DNA of 64,000 bases from Collinsella sp. Lineage in GTDB: Bacteria; Actinomycetota; Coriobacteriia; Coriobacteriales; Coriobacteriaceae. The notes beneath the pieces are model-generated. The model was not told the origin of the DNA, searched no databases, and saw only the letters and a program-made list of their open reading frames with translations. The stretch's first letter is position 1; the number at the start of each line of letters is the position of its first letter. The stretch covers positions 30,844 through 94,843 of the forward strand of contig DXMX01000001.1 of assembly GCA_019413955.1 (NCBI GenBank), given 5' to 3'. This document shows positions 33,319 through 43,358 of this stretch, in pieces. A program made the translations under genes and the position numbers.

Positions 33319-34461
33319 ATGATGTCAGAGATTACGGGCTATCGTGAGGAAGTTCAGACCATCAAGACGGCGATATTGCGTGCGCAGTATGCTGCGGCGA
33401 AGAGCGCCAACGCTCAGCAGCTGCAGCTCTATTTCGCCGTGGGAGGCTACGTCTCCGCCAACACGCGCAATGGCACGTGGGGAACCAACGCGCTCAAAAC
33501 CATCAGCGAACAATTGCGGAAGGAGCTGCCAGGACTCAGGGGCTTCTCCACAACAAGTCTCAAATATATGCGAATCTTCTTTGAAGCTTGGTCTGCTCCG
33601 GGCGATGAACAGGCGTTTCTCGATTCGTCACTCGTGAGTGACGAATCTTCAGACGGTGGCCTTCTGCAAATTCGTCACTTGCAAGTGCCGAATTCAAACA
33701 CATGTTCTCTCGATGATTTTTTAGCGATTGGGTTTACCCATCATCGGTATATCCTTGCAGGTGCTAAGACCCTTGACGAGCGGCTCTTCTACATTCACAA
33801 GTGCGCATTTGAGCACTTAAGTGTGGAGGCGCTCAAACGCTCGCTGAAGGCGGACGACTTTCATCATCAAGGAGAGGTCTCCAACAACTTCCTCTCAACG
33901 CTGCCAAAGGGTCAGCAGGCGCTGCGCGCTATCGCCACGTTCAAGGACGAGTATCTGCTCGACTTTATCAATGTTGAGGAACTCGGGGTGCGCGATGCGG
34001 AGGATGTCGACGAGCGCGTGTTAGAGCAAGGCATCGTGCAGAATATCAAGCAGTTCATCATGACGTTCGGTCGAGCCTTCGCGTTTGTGGGAAACCAGTA
34101 CCATCTCGACGCCTTTGGCATCGATCAGTACACCGACCTCCTGTTCTTCAACCGCGACCTCAACTGTTTAGTTGCAGTCGAGCTCAAGAGCGGCCCCTTC
34201 AAGCCGGCCTATCTCGGCCAGCTCTCTGGCTATCTACGCATCCTGGACGACTTTGAGCGTCGCGAGCACGAGAATCCCTCCATAGGCCTTGTGCTTTGCA
34301 AAGACATGGACAAGGGATTTGTTGACTATGTGATCCAAGACTTCACAAAACCCATGGGTGTGGCCACCTATAAGACGTCGAAGGATATGCCACGAGAGTT
34401 GCTCGATGCTCTGCCGCCCATCGATGACTTACGGATGTTGCTGGAGAGGTCTGATGGGTAG
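33319..34461 (+). CDS. YhcG-type PD-(D/E)XK nuclease-domain protein (DUF1016)
   Basis: The protein has 380 residues. The N-terminal DUF1016 winged-helix region (about 10-90: QQLQLYFAVGGYVSANTRNG, LRGFSTTSLKYMRIFFEAW) is followed by a C-terminal PDDEXK domain (about 250-360) with DLLFFNRDLNCLVAVELKSGPF, giving the Asp and E-x-K catalytic set. YhcG-family proteins are often linked to restriction or DNA-processing loci and mobile DNA, but their role is not settled. A linker at about 100-128 is encoded by two near-identical palindromes. It stands alone between a broken transporter and a broken toxin-antitoxin pair. Confidence 0.8.
   Translation: MMSEITGYREEVQTIKTAILRAQYAAAKSANAQQLQLYFAVGGYVSANTRNGTWGTNALKTISEQLRKELPGLRGFSTTSLKYMRIFFEAWSAPGDEQAFLDSSLVSDESSDGGLLQIRHLQVPNSNTCSLDDFLAIGFTHHRYILAGAKTLDERLFYIHKCAFEHLSVEALKRSLKADDFHHQGEVSNNFLSTLPKGQQALRAIATFKDEYLLDFINVEELGVRDAEDVDERVLEQGIVQNIKQFIMTFGRAFAFVGNQYHLDAFGIDQYTDLLFFNRDLNCLVAVELKSGPFKPAYLGQLSGYLRILDDFERREHENPSIGLVLCKDMDKGFVDYVIQDFTKPMGVATYKTSKDMPRELLDALPPIDDLRMLLERSDG
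33622..33694. repeat. Two related palindromes inside the YhcG gene
   Basis: GATTCGTCACTC, GT, GAGTGACGAATC (33622-33647) is a perfect 12-bp palindrome. AATTCGTCACTT, GC, AAGTGCCGAATT (33669-33694) is the same with one mismatch. Both share the core ATTCGTCACT and lie in a poorly conserved linker of the protein. Confidence 0.75.
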
Positions 34462-34544
34462 CGGTAGGAATTGTTCGGTGTTAGAAGCTTATTTCGCTTA
34501 TGGCCTTGAGCTTTGCCGATGAGCATGGGGTGGGGAACGTATCA

Positions 34545-34585
34545 AGGCAGAGTTTGTCATGCAATGAGTATGACAAACTCTGCCT
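34545..34585. repeat. 16-bp perfect hairpin ahead of the toxin-antitoxin remnant
   Basis: AGGCAGAGTTTGTCAT (34545-34560), a 9-base loop and ATGACAAACTCTGCCT (34570-34585) form a perfect stem, immediately followed by GGAGGAGAGG, the ribosome site of the next small frame. It could be an operator, a translation-control hairpin or a terminator without a T run. Confidence 0.7.
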
Positions 34586-34603
34586 GGAGGAGAGGATACT
34601 TCC

Positions 34604-34672
34604 ATGGCAATTGTCCACCGTAATGCTCTCAAGCATGGTTTGTCTGAGAGGGAGGTTCTAGATAATGACTGA
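34604..34672 (+). pseudogene. 22-codon frame, probable remnant of a toxin gene
   Basis: ATG 34604 has a good ribosome site (GGAGGAGAGG) and reads MAIVHRNALKHGLSEREVLD, then ND and a stop that overlaps the antitoxin start by 8 bases. The peptide resembles the N-terminus of small toxins paired with CopG-like antitoxins in Actinobacteria, as I recall them, which would continue for about 70 more residues. An in-frame internal deletion that kept the translational coupling would explain it. Alternatively it is a leader peptide for the antitoxin. Confidence 0.45.
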
Positions 34673-34913
34673 GTACAAACTAGCTGATGGATCGGTCCTG
34701 ACAGACGAAGATATCGAGCGCGAGAGCGTAGAGTTTGAGCAAGAGACTTGGACGGGTCGTCTTGAGCGCATCCATGTCAGGCCTGGCGTTGTTGCTGATG
34801 AGCCGCTTGTTGCAGTTACCGTGCGCTTTCCGGCATCCATGGTGGTGGCAATCGACCGAAAGACGGGGGATCGATCCGATTTTATTCGGCGGGCCGTTTT
34901 CCCTGCGCTGTAG
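34665..34913 (+). CDS. Ribbon-helix-helix (CopG-like) antitoxin
   Basis: In this 82-residue protein the C-terminal part, LVAVTVRFPASMVVAIDRKT then GDRSDFIRRAV, has the RHH pattern: a beta strand for DNA contact, a helix, and the S-x-F-I-R-R-A second helix. The acidic N-terminal half (about 1-45) would be the toxin-neutralising arm. The last residues, FPAL, look cut short, since such proteins usually continue the helix. It follows a 22-codon toxin stub, so it may be an orphan antitoxin. Confidence 0.6.
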   Translation: MTEYKLADGSVLTDEDIERESVEFEQETWTGRLERIHVRPGVVADEPLVAVTVRFPASMVVAIDRKTGDRSDFIRRAVFPAL

Positions 34914-35167
34914 TAACGTTGCGTCTCCTAAATCGACCTTGGTTTCGTCGAGGAGGTAGATCTTGAGGATGAGGTGTCCTGCTTCGGTGAACCCGTTCTC
35001 GAAGACGGGCAGCACGCGCGACACGGACTACCGCGACCTCCTGACCTTCCGCGACGGGGAGTAGCGGCTTGGCGGTGTGCGGCGCCGGCACGTGACGGTG
35101 GCGGGCATGAGGCTTGGCCTTCGCGACGGTATGTTCTTTAGAGTTTGCGGTGCATGATGGCACGGCC
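34914..35167. other. Decayed stretch after the antitoxin gene
   Basis: No intact gene. On the minus strand, bases 35024 to about 34920 read as a coding-like fragment (VSRVLPVFENGFTEAGHLIL onward) that begins after a stop and loses sense inside the antitoxin gene. I do not recognise it. GC content is higher than in the flanking antitoxin DNA, suggesting a join between unrelated segments. Confidence 0.4.
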
Positions 35168-35185
35168 GTTTTCAAATTGTGAAAC
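35168..35185. promoter_or_regulatory. Candidate RpiR operator upstream of the first GH1 gene
   Basis: TTTTCA, a 5-base spacer and TGAAAC form an imperfect dyad. It shares TTTCA-N5-TGAAA with the perfect dyad at 37593-37613, in the regulator's own divergent promoter region. It lies 91 bases before the GH1 start. Confidence 0.5.
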
Positions 35186-35275
35186 ATTGCCCGGGAATGA
35201 GTAACAGGCTTTGGTTCGTACATCCGTTATAACGGGAGTTGCAAGAAGTGACATCCGTGACGAGAGGTTGAACTC

Positions 35276-36664
35276 ATGACTCAGCACCGGTTTCCCGAAG
35301 GTTTCCTCTGGGGTGCTTCCACCAGCGCTTTTCAGGTTGAGGGTGGGTATGATGAAGGAGGCAAAGGTCCGGCAACCACCGATCGCGGCCCGGGGCGTCC
35401 CGGCATCGCCGATAACAAGATCGCCTCGGACCACTATCATCACTGGCGTGAGGATGTCGACCTCATGGCCGAGCTCGGCATCAAGGTCTACCGGATGGGT
35501 TTCGCTTGGAGCCGCATCATGCCCGATGCCTCGGGGGATCCCAATCCTGAGGGCTTGGCGTTTTATGACCAGCTGATTGACTACCTGCTGGAGCGAGGGA
35601 TCGAGCCCTTGGTCACCCTGTATCACTTCGAATGTCCGAGTGCGTTGGTCGAGGCCTTCGGCGGCTGGAAGAGCCGTAAGATGATCGACTTCTATGTGCG
35701 CTATGCCGAAATCTGCTTCACGCACTTCAAGGGGCGTGTCAAGCGCTGGGTTACCGTGAATGAACAGCTAATTGCGACCTCCGCGCCCAGCAACACGGGT
35801 GACACCGAAACCGATCCGCGCCAACGGCAGAAGAACGCCTACCAGATGAGCTATCATGTCGCTCTTGCCGAGCATCGCGCCATCGCGTGCCTGCGACAGA
35901 TCGACCCCGATGCGCAGATCGGCCCCGTTGTCGCCATGCAGGTGGTCAACCCGCGGACGAGCGCTTCGGCGGATGTGCTTGCGGCCATGAACGCCGAGGA
36001 GATGATGCAGAACTACCTGCTCGACCTGAGTGTGCGCGGCGACATCTCGCCTTATGCGCGCTATTACCTGGAGCGCGAAGGTTTCTACCCTGTTGTTGAG
36101 TGCGGGGACCACGACATCCTGGTCGCGACGAGACCCGATTTTCTTGGGGTGAACTACTATTTCAGCAATTGTGCGCATGAGCGCACGGAGCCCATCCGCT
36201 TCGACCGGTTCCCTCCGTGGTCGGGCGGGGATTTCGAACTCTGCGATAACCCTGCGATCGCGCCGACCGAGTGGATGTCGAACGGCATCGACCCCCTTGG
36301 GCTTCGCGTGGGCATGCGCAAGCTCTACGATCGCTACCAGCTTCCGATGATCGTCACGGAGAACGGCATGGCGCTTTCCGAGTCACTTGACGAGGAGAAC
36401 AGGGTGCATGATGCCGTGCGCATCGAATACCTTTCACGACATTTGGGCGAGGTCGAGGAGCTCATTCGCGAAGGCTATCCCGTCTTCGGCTACTGCGTTT
36501 GGAGCCTCATGGATCTATGCTCAAGTCATCAGGGGTTCACTAAGCGCTACGGCCTTCTGTATGTCGATCGCACGGAAACCGATGCGAAGCAATGCGCTCG
36601 TTTCAGGAAGGACAGCTTCTTCTGGTATCAGGACGTGATTAGAGAAAACGGCTTGCCCTGCTGA
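35276..36664 (+). CDS. Glycoside hydrolase family 1, probable 6-phospho-beta-glucosidase
   Basis: This 462-residue TIM-barrel GH1 enzyme has its acid/base Glu163 in TVNEQ (usually TFNEP) and nucleophile Glu362 in VTENG. The phosphate-binding set of 6-phospho enzymes is present: Ser416, Lys423 and Tyr425 in DLCSSHQGFTKRYG, with Ser where non-phospho enzymes have Glu-Trp. It should hydrolyse a 6'-phosphorylated beta-glycoside delivered by the PTS. Start ATG 35276 follows GAGAGG. It is convergent with the RpiR regulator and has its own candidate operator. Confidence 0.85.
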   Translation: MTQHRFPEGFLWGASTSAFQVEGGYDEGGKGPATTDRGPGRPGIADNKIASDHYHHWREDVDLMAELGIKVYRMGFAWSRIMPDASGDPNPEGLAFYDQLIDYLLERGIEPLVTLYHFECPSALVEAFGGWKSRKMIDFYVRYAEICFTHFKGRVKRWVTVNEQLIATSAPSNTGDTETDPRQRQKNAYQMSYHVALAEHRAIACLRQIDPDAQIGPVVAMQVVNPRTSASADVLAAMNAEEMMQNYLLDLSVRGDISPYARYYLEREGFYPVVECGDHDILVATRPDFLGVNYYFSNCAHERTEPIRFDRFPPWSGGDFELCDNPAIAPTEWMSNGIDPLGLRVGMRKLYDRYQLPMIVTENGMALSESLDEENRVHDAVRIEYLSRHLGEVEELIREGYPVFGYCVWSLMDLCSSHQGFTKRYGLLYVDRTETDAKQCARFRKDSFFWYQDVIRENGLPC

Positions 36665-36684
36665 GCGTCGGTGGTCCGACGAGA

Positions 36685-37506
36685 TTACTCGCCAGTACCG
36701 GAATCGGCTCCATAACGCCTCAGGTATTCCATGACTATCAAGTCGATGGCGGCAAGCGCACCGAACTTGCCCGTGTCGATGTTGTTGGTCACTCCGCAGC
36801 TCAGTATGCAGGAGGCATGGTTCCAGTAGGCGCTTGAGGTGTTTTGTGTGATGGCGAGAAGACGACAGCCGGAGGCGGCGAGTGCGTTGACGATTTCTGG
36901 ATAACGAATGGGGTATGTTCCCCCTATGCTGCAAATGATGGCGAGGCTGGATTTGGTGAGCGATTGCGCGCAGGCGAGCTGCGATGAATAATCGAGGTAA
37001 AGCTCGATGGGGCGGTTCATGATGGTGAGCCTGCTTTGGAAGTAGCGGCCCACGTCCCAGAGGAAGTGGTGGGAGAAGAACGCGACATGCCCGCTGTCGT
37101 GCAAATCATCGACAATGGCGGGCAGTTTCGCGATGTTTGCCGCCGAGATGGTCGTTTCGATATTGAGCAGGATCGCCTCCCGGTAGGATGCCAGAGCGCC
37201 TTCCGTGTCGTTTGACAGCTGTTCTACAAAGGCATGTGGAAACAACCCGGTTTTGAGGACGTCATGTTCAAGCTGGTTGCGCAGGTCCTTGAAATCAGCG
37301 AAACCCATAAACCGGCAGAATCGCGACACTGAAGCCTTCGAGACGAAGCACATGTCGGCGATTTCTCCAATCGAGAGCTCGCTCAGCTTGCTGTAGTTTT
37401 TCACCAGCGTGGTCGCTATCTCGTAGTTGGTGTCGTGCTGCATTGCGGTGTCGATGTAGTCAAGCAACCGTTCGGCAACCGATCCCATCGAGATGGATTT
37501 TTCCAT
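36685..37506 (-). CDS. MurR/RpiR-family transcriptional regulator
   Basis: The protein has 273 residues: an N-terminal HTH_6 domain (about 1-78, with LSIGEIADMCFVSKASVSRF as recognition region) and a C-terminal SIS sugar-isomerase-like domain (about 115-255) that senses a phosphosugar. It is divergent from chbG and convergent with the first GH1 gene, so it most likely controls both. The shared TTTCA-N5-TGAAA dyads support this. ATG 37506 follows AAAGGGGA. Confidence 0.85.
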   Translation of the reverse strand: MEKSISMGSVAERLLDYIDTAMQHDTNYEIATTLVKNYSKLSELSIGEIADMCFVSKASVSRFCRFMGFADFKDLRNQLEHDVLKTGLFPHAFVEQLSNDTEGALASYREAILLNIETTISAANIAKLPAIVDDLHDSGHVAFFSHHFLWDVGRYFQSRLTIMNRPIELYLDYSSQLACAQSLTKSSLAIICSIGGTYPIRYPEIVNALAASGCRLLAITQNTSSAYWNHASCILSCGVTNNIDTGKFGALAAIDLIVMEYLRRYGADSGTGE

Positions 37507-37592
37507 GATGGCTGTCCCCTTTATGCTCAGTGGCCCGAATAAGAGGGCCTCATTTGACCAAACTATAGCTCAAACATGCCGGTATTCCTGCG

Positions 37593-37613
37593 GAGTTTCA
37601 CGTTATGAAACTC
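37593..37613. promoter_or_regulatory. Candidate RpiR operator in the divergent regulator/chbG region
   Basis: GAGTTTCA, spacer CGTTA and TGAAACTC form a perfect 8-bp dyad. It sits 87 bases from the regulator start and 182 bases from chbG, fitting autoregulation plus control of the PTS operon. The rest of the 288-base intergenic region shows no gene. Confidence 0.55.
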
Positions 37614-37794
37614 GCGTAGCCATCTCGCAACCTTGTGGCACAGCATGTAACCGATTTTGGATATAGCCGGCGTCATACTTAATGCAAGAAGAGACGACGA
37701 AGCTTGCCGCCCCGCCGGAACACGGCATCGGCTCTACACAGGGCATCGCTTCGTTGCTTTGCCGCTCGACGAGATATCGGTTGAGGAGGATCGG

Positions 37795-38562
37795 ATGAAG
37801 CGGTTATTGCTGCGCGCCGACGATTTAGGTTACAGCGACGGTGTTAATTGCGGGATAGCGGCCGCGGTCCAAGCGGGGCTCATTCGCTCGGTGGGCGTCA
37901 TGACCAACATGCCGTTTGCAGAAAGCGGTTTGGCGCGCCTGCAAATCAAGGATCTCTGCTTGGGTCAGCACACCAATATCTGCACGGGTAGGCCCCTCAG
38001 CGATTCCTCGCTCATCTCGAGCATCGTTGACGATGATGGCAATTTCAAGCGGAGCTCAGCATATCGCGCCGCCGCGCGGGCTGGGGAGGACTTCGTGGTG
38101 CTTGACGAGGTCATTATCGAAATCGAGGCGCAGTATCGGCGATTCCTTGAGCTCGTCGGGCGTGAGCCCGATTACTTCGAGGGACATGCGGTCGCAAGCC
38201 CCATGTTCTTCCGCGGCCTTGAGATCGTTGCCGAGCGTCACGGCCTGCCCTATTTCGCGATGGGTGCTCCGGGCGAGCCAGTCACCTTTCGCTCGACGCC
38301 GGTGCTTTCCTATGTTCCCAAGGATTTCTCGTCATATGAAGCGGATCCCTTTGCGGCGCTTCGAGAGGCGCTTGAAACGACACCGGAAGGGATATGCCGT
38401 CTCATGGTGTTTCACCCAGGTTATATCGACGCGTACTTGCGAGATAACTCGACCATGCTCGAGGCCCGCATCCGGGAAGCCGCGATGCTTGTCGACCCTG
38501 ATGTCGCCGCATGGCTTGCAGAGCAGGACGTGGGGCTCGTGACGTACGCGGACCTGACGTAA
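37795..38562 (+). CDS. ChbG/YdjC-family carbohydrate deacetylase
   Basis: This 255-residue protein starts MKRLLLRADDLGYSDGVNCG, where the Asp pair and later His residues (LGQHTNICTG, FEGHAVASP, FHPGYID) match the metal-binding set of YdjC proteins. E. coli ChbG removes one acetyl group from chitobiose or its 6-phosphate. ATG 37795 follows GAGGAGGA. First gene of the deacetylase-EIIC-EIIB-EIIA-GH1-ROK series, hinting at an acetylated amino-sugar disaccharide as substrate. Confidence 0.82.
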   Translation: MKRLLLRADDLGYSDGVNCGIAAAVQAGLIRSVGVMTNMPFAESGLARLQIKDLCLGQHTNICTGRPLSDSSLISSIVDDDGNFKRSSAYRAAARAGEDFVVLDEVIIEIEAQYRRFLELVGREPDYFEGHAVASPMFFRGLEIVAERHGLPYFAMGAPGEPVTFRSTPVLSYVPKDFSSYEADPFAALREALETTPEGICRLMVFHPGYIDAYLRDNSTMLEARIREAAMLVDPDVAAWLAEQDVGLVTYADLT

Positions 38563-38716
38563 GCGTCCGCTGGGGCAATCTCGCCAATTCACGCTGAATG
38601 GCGTACTGCCTGAAGCACGTCGTTGTGATTTTGAAGAGAGGTGGATGCGCTATCTGGAGGGGAAGATGCCGCACACGGGCATCGATAGAGTTCACTGCAA
38701 AGATTGGAGCTGAAAC

Positions 38717-40009
38717 ATGGCGGTATTCGACAAGATCCAAAACATAATGGATAAGACAATCGCACCTGTGGCAAGCAAGGTTGCTGACAGCAAGATGCTC
38801 GACGCCCTCATGGGCGGCATGATGTGCACGCTGCCCATGACCCTTGGCGTCTCGGTTATCGCGATTCTCATCAACTTCCCCATTCCGGGGTTCTCCGATT
38901 GGGTGGTTTCGAGCGGTCTCATGGCGACCGGCAACTCCATCCTCACCGTTACCATGAACATGATGGGTATATACATCTCCTTCTTCATCGGTTTGAGGTG
39001 GGGTAAGGTATGCGGCCTTAGCGGTTATACCGGTGGCATCGTGAGCGGCGCGGTGTTTTTGGCATTCATGCCGCAGCAATCGTTCGAGGATATTCCCATG
39101 GCGAGTTTCATCAACACGTCGTACATGGGATCGAACGGCATCTTCGTCGCCATTCTGCTTGGCCTGATCGTGCCGAAGGTGACAGCCATTTTGATGAGCA
39201 AGCTTGAAATCAAGCTCCCCGATATGGTTCCGCCCATGGTTGCAGACTCGCTGTCGCCGATGTTTGCCGCCATCGTGCTATTCACTGCGGTGTGGTTCGC
39301 CAAGTGGGGTCTTTCTTTCACCCCGTGGGGCAACCTGTTCGATATGATCAACACCTTGATCGGCACGCCGGTCACGATGGTCGGTGCCTCTCCTTTGGCC
39401 TATATCATCGTGTGCTCGCTGCAGTCGATCTTCTGGTTCTTCGGTGTCCACCCCAACGTGATGCTCAACTTCTACGCTCCGGTAATCATGGCTTGCAGCG
39501 CTGCTAACACCGAGGCCATCATCGCGGGCGAGGCACTGCCCTATGGCGCTTGGGCCGTCGTCGCGCTCGGCACCGCCATCGGTGGCCAGGCTAACGCCCT
39601 GGGCATCAGCATCTCGCTGCTCTTCACCAAGTCCGAGCGCTTCAAGGCGATTCGCGGCATCGCGCTTGTTCCGTCGCTTTTCAATATCTCCGAGCCGCTC
39701 ATGTTCGGTCTGCCGGTCGTGCTGAATCCCACGTACTTCATCCCGTTCGTGCTGAACATCCCGGTCTGCGCCATCGTGGTCCAGGCGCTTTACGCCCTCG
39801 GTCTTGGGGCTGCGTTCAATCCCACGATTCAGCTTCCCTGGGTGCTTCCCCAGCCGGTCATCGCATTCATGCAGGGCGGCATCGGGTGCCTGGTGATCTC
39901 GGTTGCGGTTTTGGCGGTGTCGGTGCTCATGTATACCCCCTTCACCCTTATGGCTGATCGCCAGGCGTTGCGAGAGGAGCAGGCCGCTCTCGAGGAATCG
40001 GCCGCATAG
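38717..40009 (+). CDS. PTS EIIC permease, lactose/cellobiose family
   Basis: This 430-residue integral membrane protein has about ten hydrophobic segments. It opens with the amphipathic MAVFDKIQNIMDKTIAPVAS typical of the Lac/Chb family, and contains NISEPLMFGLPVVLNP, the conserved sugar-site loop with its Glu. It imports a beta-disaccharide while EIIB phosphorylates it. EIIB and EIIA are separate genes downstream, giving a complete transporter. Confidence 0.9.
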   Translation: MAVFDKIQNIMDKTIAPVASKVADSKMLDALMGGMMCTLPMTLGVSVIAILINFPIPGFSDWVVSSGLMATGNSILTVTMNMMGIYISFFIGLRWGKVCGLSGYTGGIVSGAVFLAFMPQQSFEDIPMASFINTSYMGSNGIFVAILLGLIVPKVTAILMSKLEIKLPDMVPPMVADSLSPMFAAIVLFTAVWFAKWGLSFTPWGNLFDMINTLIGTPVTMVGASPLAYIIVCSLQSIFWFFGVHPNVMLNFYAPVIMACSAANTEAIIAGEALPYGAWAVVALGTAIGGQANALGISISLLFTKSERFKAIRGIALVPSLFNISEPLMFGLPVVLNPTYFIPFVLNIPVCAIVVQALYALGLGAAFNPTIQLPWVLPQPVIAFMQGGIGCLVISVAVLAVSVLMYTPFTLMADRQALREEQAALEESAA

Positions 40010-40057
40010 GGATTTTCATATTCACACCATCATTTTCCATGAGGTTGGGAGCGTAGG

Positions 40058-40354
40058 ATGAAACATATCGTACTTATGTGCGCCGCGGGCGCTTCGACGA
40101 GCATGCTGGTACAGCGCATGCAACAGGCGGCTGAAAAAGACGGTTTCGTGTGCACCATCGAGGCGCACCCTGTCAACCAAGCGGCGGAATATGCGGATAG
40201 CGACGTTATCCTGCTGGGACCGCAGGTTCGCTTTGAACTCAACAAGGTGAAGAATCAAGTGAACTGTCCGGTGGAGCCGATTGATATGACAGCGTATGGG
40301 ACAATGAACGGCGAGGCCGTGCTCAAACAGGCTCGAAAGTTGCTGGGGGCATAG
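40058..40354 (+). CDS. PTS EIIB, lactose/cellobiose family
   Basis: This 98-residue protein has the phosphorylated Cys8 in LMCAAGASTSMLV, the P-loop of the Chb-type EIIB fold. It receives phosphate from EIIA and passes it to the sugar on EIIC. The size is typical. EIIA begins 2 bases after its stop. Confidence 0.92.
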   Translation: MKHIVLMCAAGASTSMLVQRMQQAAEKDGFVCTIEAHPVNQAAEYADSDVILLGPQVRFELNKVKNQVNCPVEPIDMTAYGTMNGEAVLKQARKLLGA

Positions 40355-40356
40355 CC

Positions 40357-40698
40357 ATGTCAGAGATCAAACAAGAAGCGATCGATCAGTTTGAAATGAC
40401 GTGCTTCTCTATCGTCGCTCAGGTGGGGAGCGCGCGCAGCTGCTACCTCGAAGCGATAACCTGTGCCGAGAATGGTGATTTTGAGGCCGCCCGGAAACTT
40501 ATCGACGAGGGCAACGTGGTGTTCAACGCAGGCCACGACGCTCACATGAAACTGCTTCAGCAAGAGGCCAGCGGCGAGGAGCTGCCGTTTCGCATCATCT
40601 TGCTGCATGCGGAGGATCAGCTCATGAGCGCTGAGGGCTTCCGTATCCTTGCCGAGCGCTTCATCACGGTCTATCAACGCATGGGTGCAAGCGCCTAA
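40357..40698 (+). CDS. PTS EIIA, lactose/cellobiose family
   Basis: This 113-residue helical-bundle protein has the active His84 in LLHAEDQLMSAE; the nearby Asp87 is the usual metal ligand at the trimer axis. It accepts phosphate from HPr and gives it to the adjacent EIIB. Translation is coupled to EIIB. Confidence 0.92.
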   Translation: MSEIKQEAIDQFEMTCFSIVAQVGSARSCYLEAITCAENGDFEAARKLIDEGNVVFNAGHDAHMKLLQQEASGEELPFRIILLHAEDQLMSAEGFRILAERFITVYQRMGASA

Positions 40699-40702
40699 CT
40701 GA

Positions 40703-42271
<1,569 letters not shown>

Positions 42272-42295
42272 CCCTATGGGACAGGGGATAAGATT

Positions 42296-43204
42296 ATGGA
42301 CTGCTATTTCGGTATAGATGCGGGCGGCACTCAGGTGAAATGGGCGGTGGTGAACGCCGACTACCGCATTGAGGAGCACGGAAGTATCCCAACATGCACC
42401 TCGCCCGCCGACCAGGTTATCGAAACGTTCCGCTCGGTGATCGAGCCCCATCGCGCCCGGGTGAGGGGTGTGGGAATAAGTATGCCCGGAGTCTTTTCCG
42501 AAGGCGATTCCGATGGCGTGGTTGGGGGAGGCGGCGCCCTTCACTGTTTGGACGGATATCCGCTCGGTCGCATCTTGCGCGAGAGCACGGGGCTTCCCGT
42601 AACCATCGAGAACGATGCGATGTGCGCGGCACTGGGAGAATATGCCGTCGGCGCGCTGAAGGGGGTCTCCCTGGGGTTGATGGTGGTGATCGGTACGGGT
42701 CTCGGCGGTGCCATCGTTGTTGACGGTCACATCTTGCGAGGCGCGCACAATCTCGCCGGCACCGTGTGCTTTGTGAGCAACGATGTGCGCAAGCCTGTGA
42801 CCTTTGGGTCGGTGTACGGTGATGTCACCAGCTGGCGGGCGCTCCGAGACCAGGTGTGTGCGGCGAAGGGGATTGATCCGACCGATGATATCGACGGATA
42901 TCGGATTTTCTCTTGGATTGAAGAGGGGGATGAGGACGCTCGTCGCGGTCTGGATGCATACGCGTTGGTCTTCGACAACATGCTGATGGGGTTGCAGTCG
43001 GTCATCGACCCTGAGGTCATCGTGGTCGGCGGCGGAATCAGCGCCCGTCCCGAGCTGTTTGAGGCATTTGAGCGCATGATGGATCAGGCTCACGTTCTTC
43101 CCATCATACCGAGGCCCTGCATCAAGCCAGCACAGAACGGCAACGATGCCAATTTGCTTGGCGCTGTGCGCACGCTGCGCCGCTCGCTTGGCGAGTGCGA
43201 TTGA
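42296..43204 (+). CDS. ROK-family sugar kinase
   Basis: The protein has 302 residues, with the ATP-binding GIDAGGTQVKWAVV at the N-terminus, catalytic-loop Asp in IENDAMCAALGE and GTGLGGAIVVDG. The usual ROK zinc motif CxCGxxGC is absent: the matching region reads NDVRKPVTFGSVYGDVTS, so it belongs to a zinc-free subgroup. In this operon it would phosphorylate the glucose-like half released by GH1, or a disaccharide as BglK does. It ends at tandem terminators. Confidence 0.82.
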   Translation: MDCYFGIDAGGTQVKWAVVNADYRIEEHGSIPTCTSPADQVIETFRSVIEPHRARVRGVGISMPGVFSEGDSDGVVGGGGALHCLDGYPLGRILRESTGLPVTIENDAMCAALGEYAVGALKGVSLGLMVVIGTGLGGAIVVDGHILRGAHNLAGTVCFVSNDVRKPVTFGSVYGDVTSWRALRDQVCAAKGIDPTDDIDGYRIFSWIEEGDEDARRGLDAYALVFDNMLMGLQSVIDPEVIVVGGGISARPELFEAFERMMDQAHVLPIIPRPCIKPAQNGNDANLLGAVRTLRRSLGECD

Positions 43205-43253
43205 TTGGCGGCTGGTGGCCCGACTCGCGGCCTCCTGTCCTAAAAAAAGAGTA

Positions 43254-43293
43254 TGGGCTCCTTCGTTCATTCGAACGAAGGAGCCCACGTTTT
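43254..43293 (+). terminator. First of two tandem terminators after the PTS operon
   Basis: TGGGCTCCTTCGTTC, loop ATTC and GAACGAAGGAGCCCA make a perfect 15-bp stem followed by CGTTTTG. Confidence 0.88.
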
Positions 43294-43297
43294 GTAA

Positions 43298-43337
43298 GGG
43301 GCCTCCTGGCGAATTTTCATTCGCCAGGAGGCCTTTT
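43298..43337 (+). terminator. Second of two tandem terminators after the PTS operon
   Basis: GGCCTCCTGGCGAAT, loop TTTC and ATTCGCCAGGAGGCC form a perfect 15-bp stem followed by TTTT. Two such strong hairpins in series are unusual. Confidence 0.9.
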
Positions 43338-43358
43338 GCTGTTGATCGAGAATGTCGC

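Noticed and set aside
34920..35024. Minus-strand gene beginning VSRVLPVFENGFTE
   Set aside because: Only about 33 residues look coding; it lacks a ribosome site and overlaps the antitoxin gene, so it is at most a fragment.
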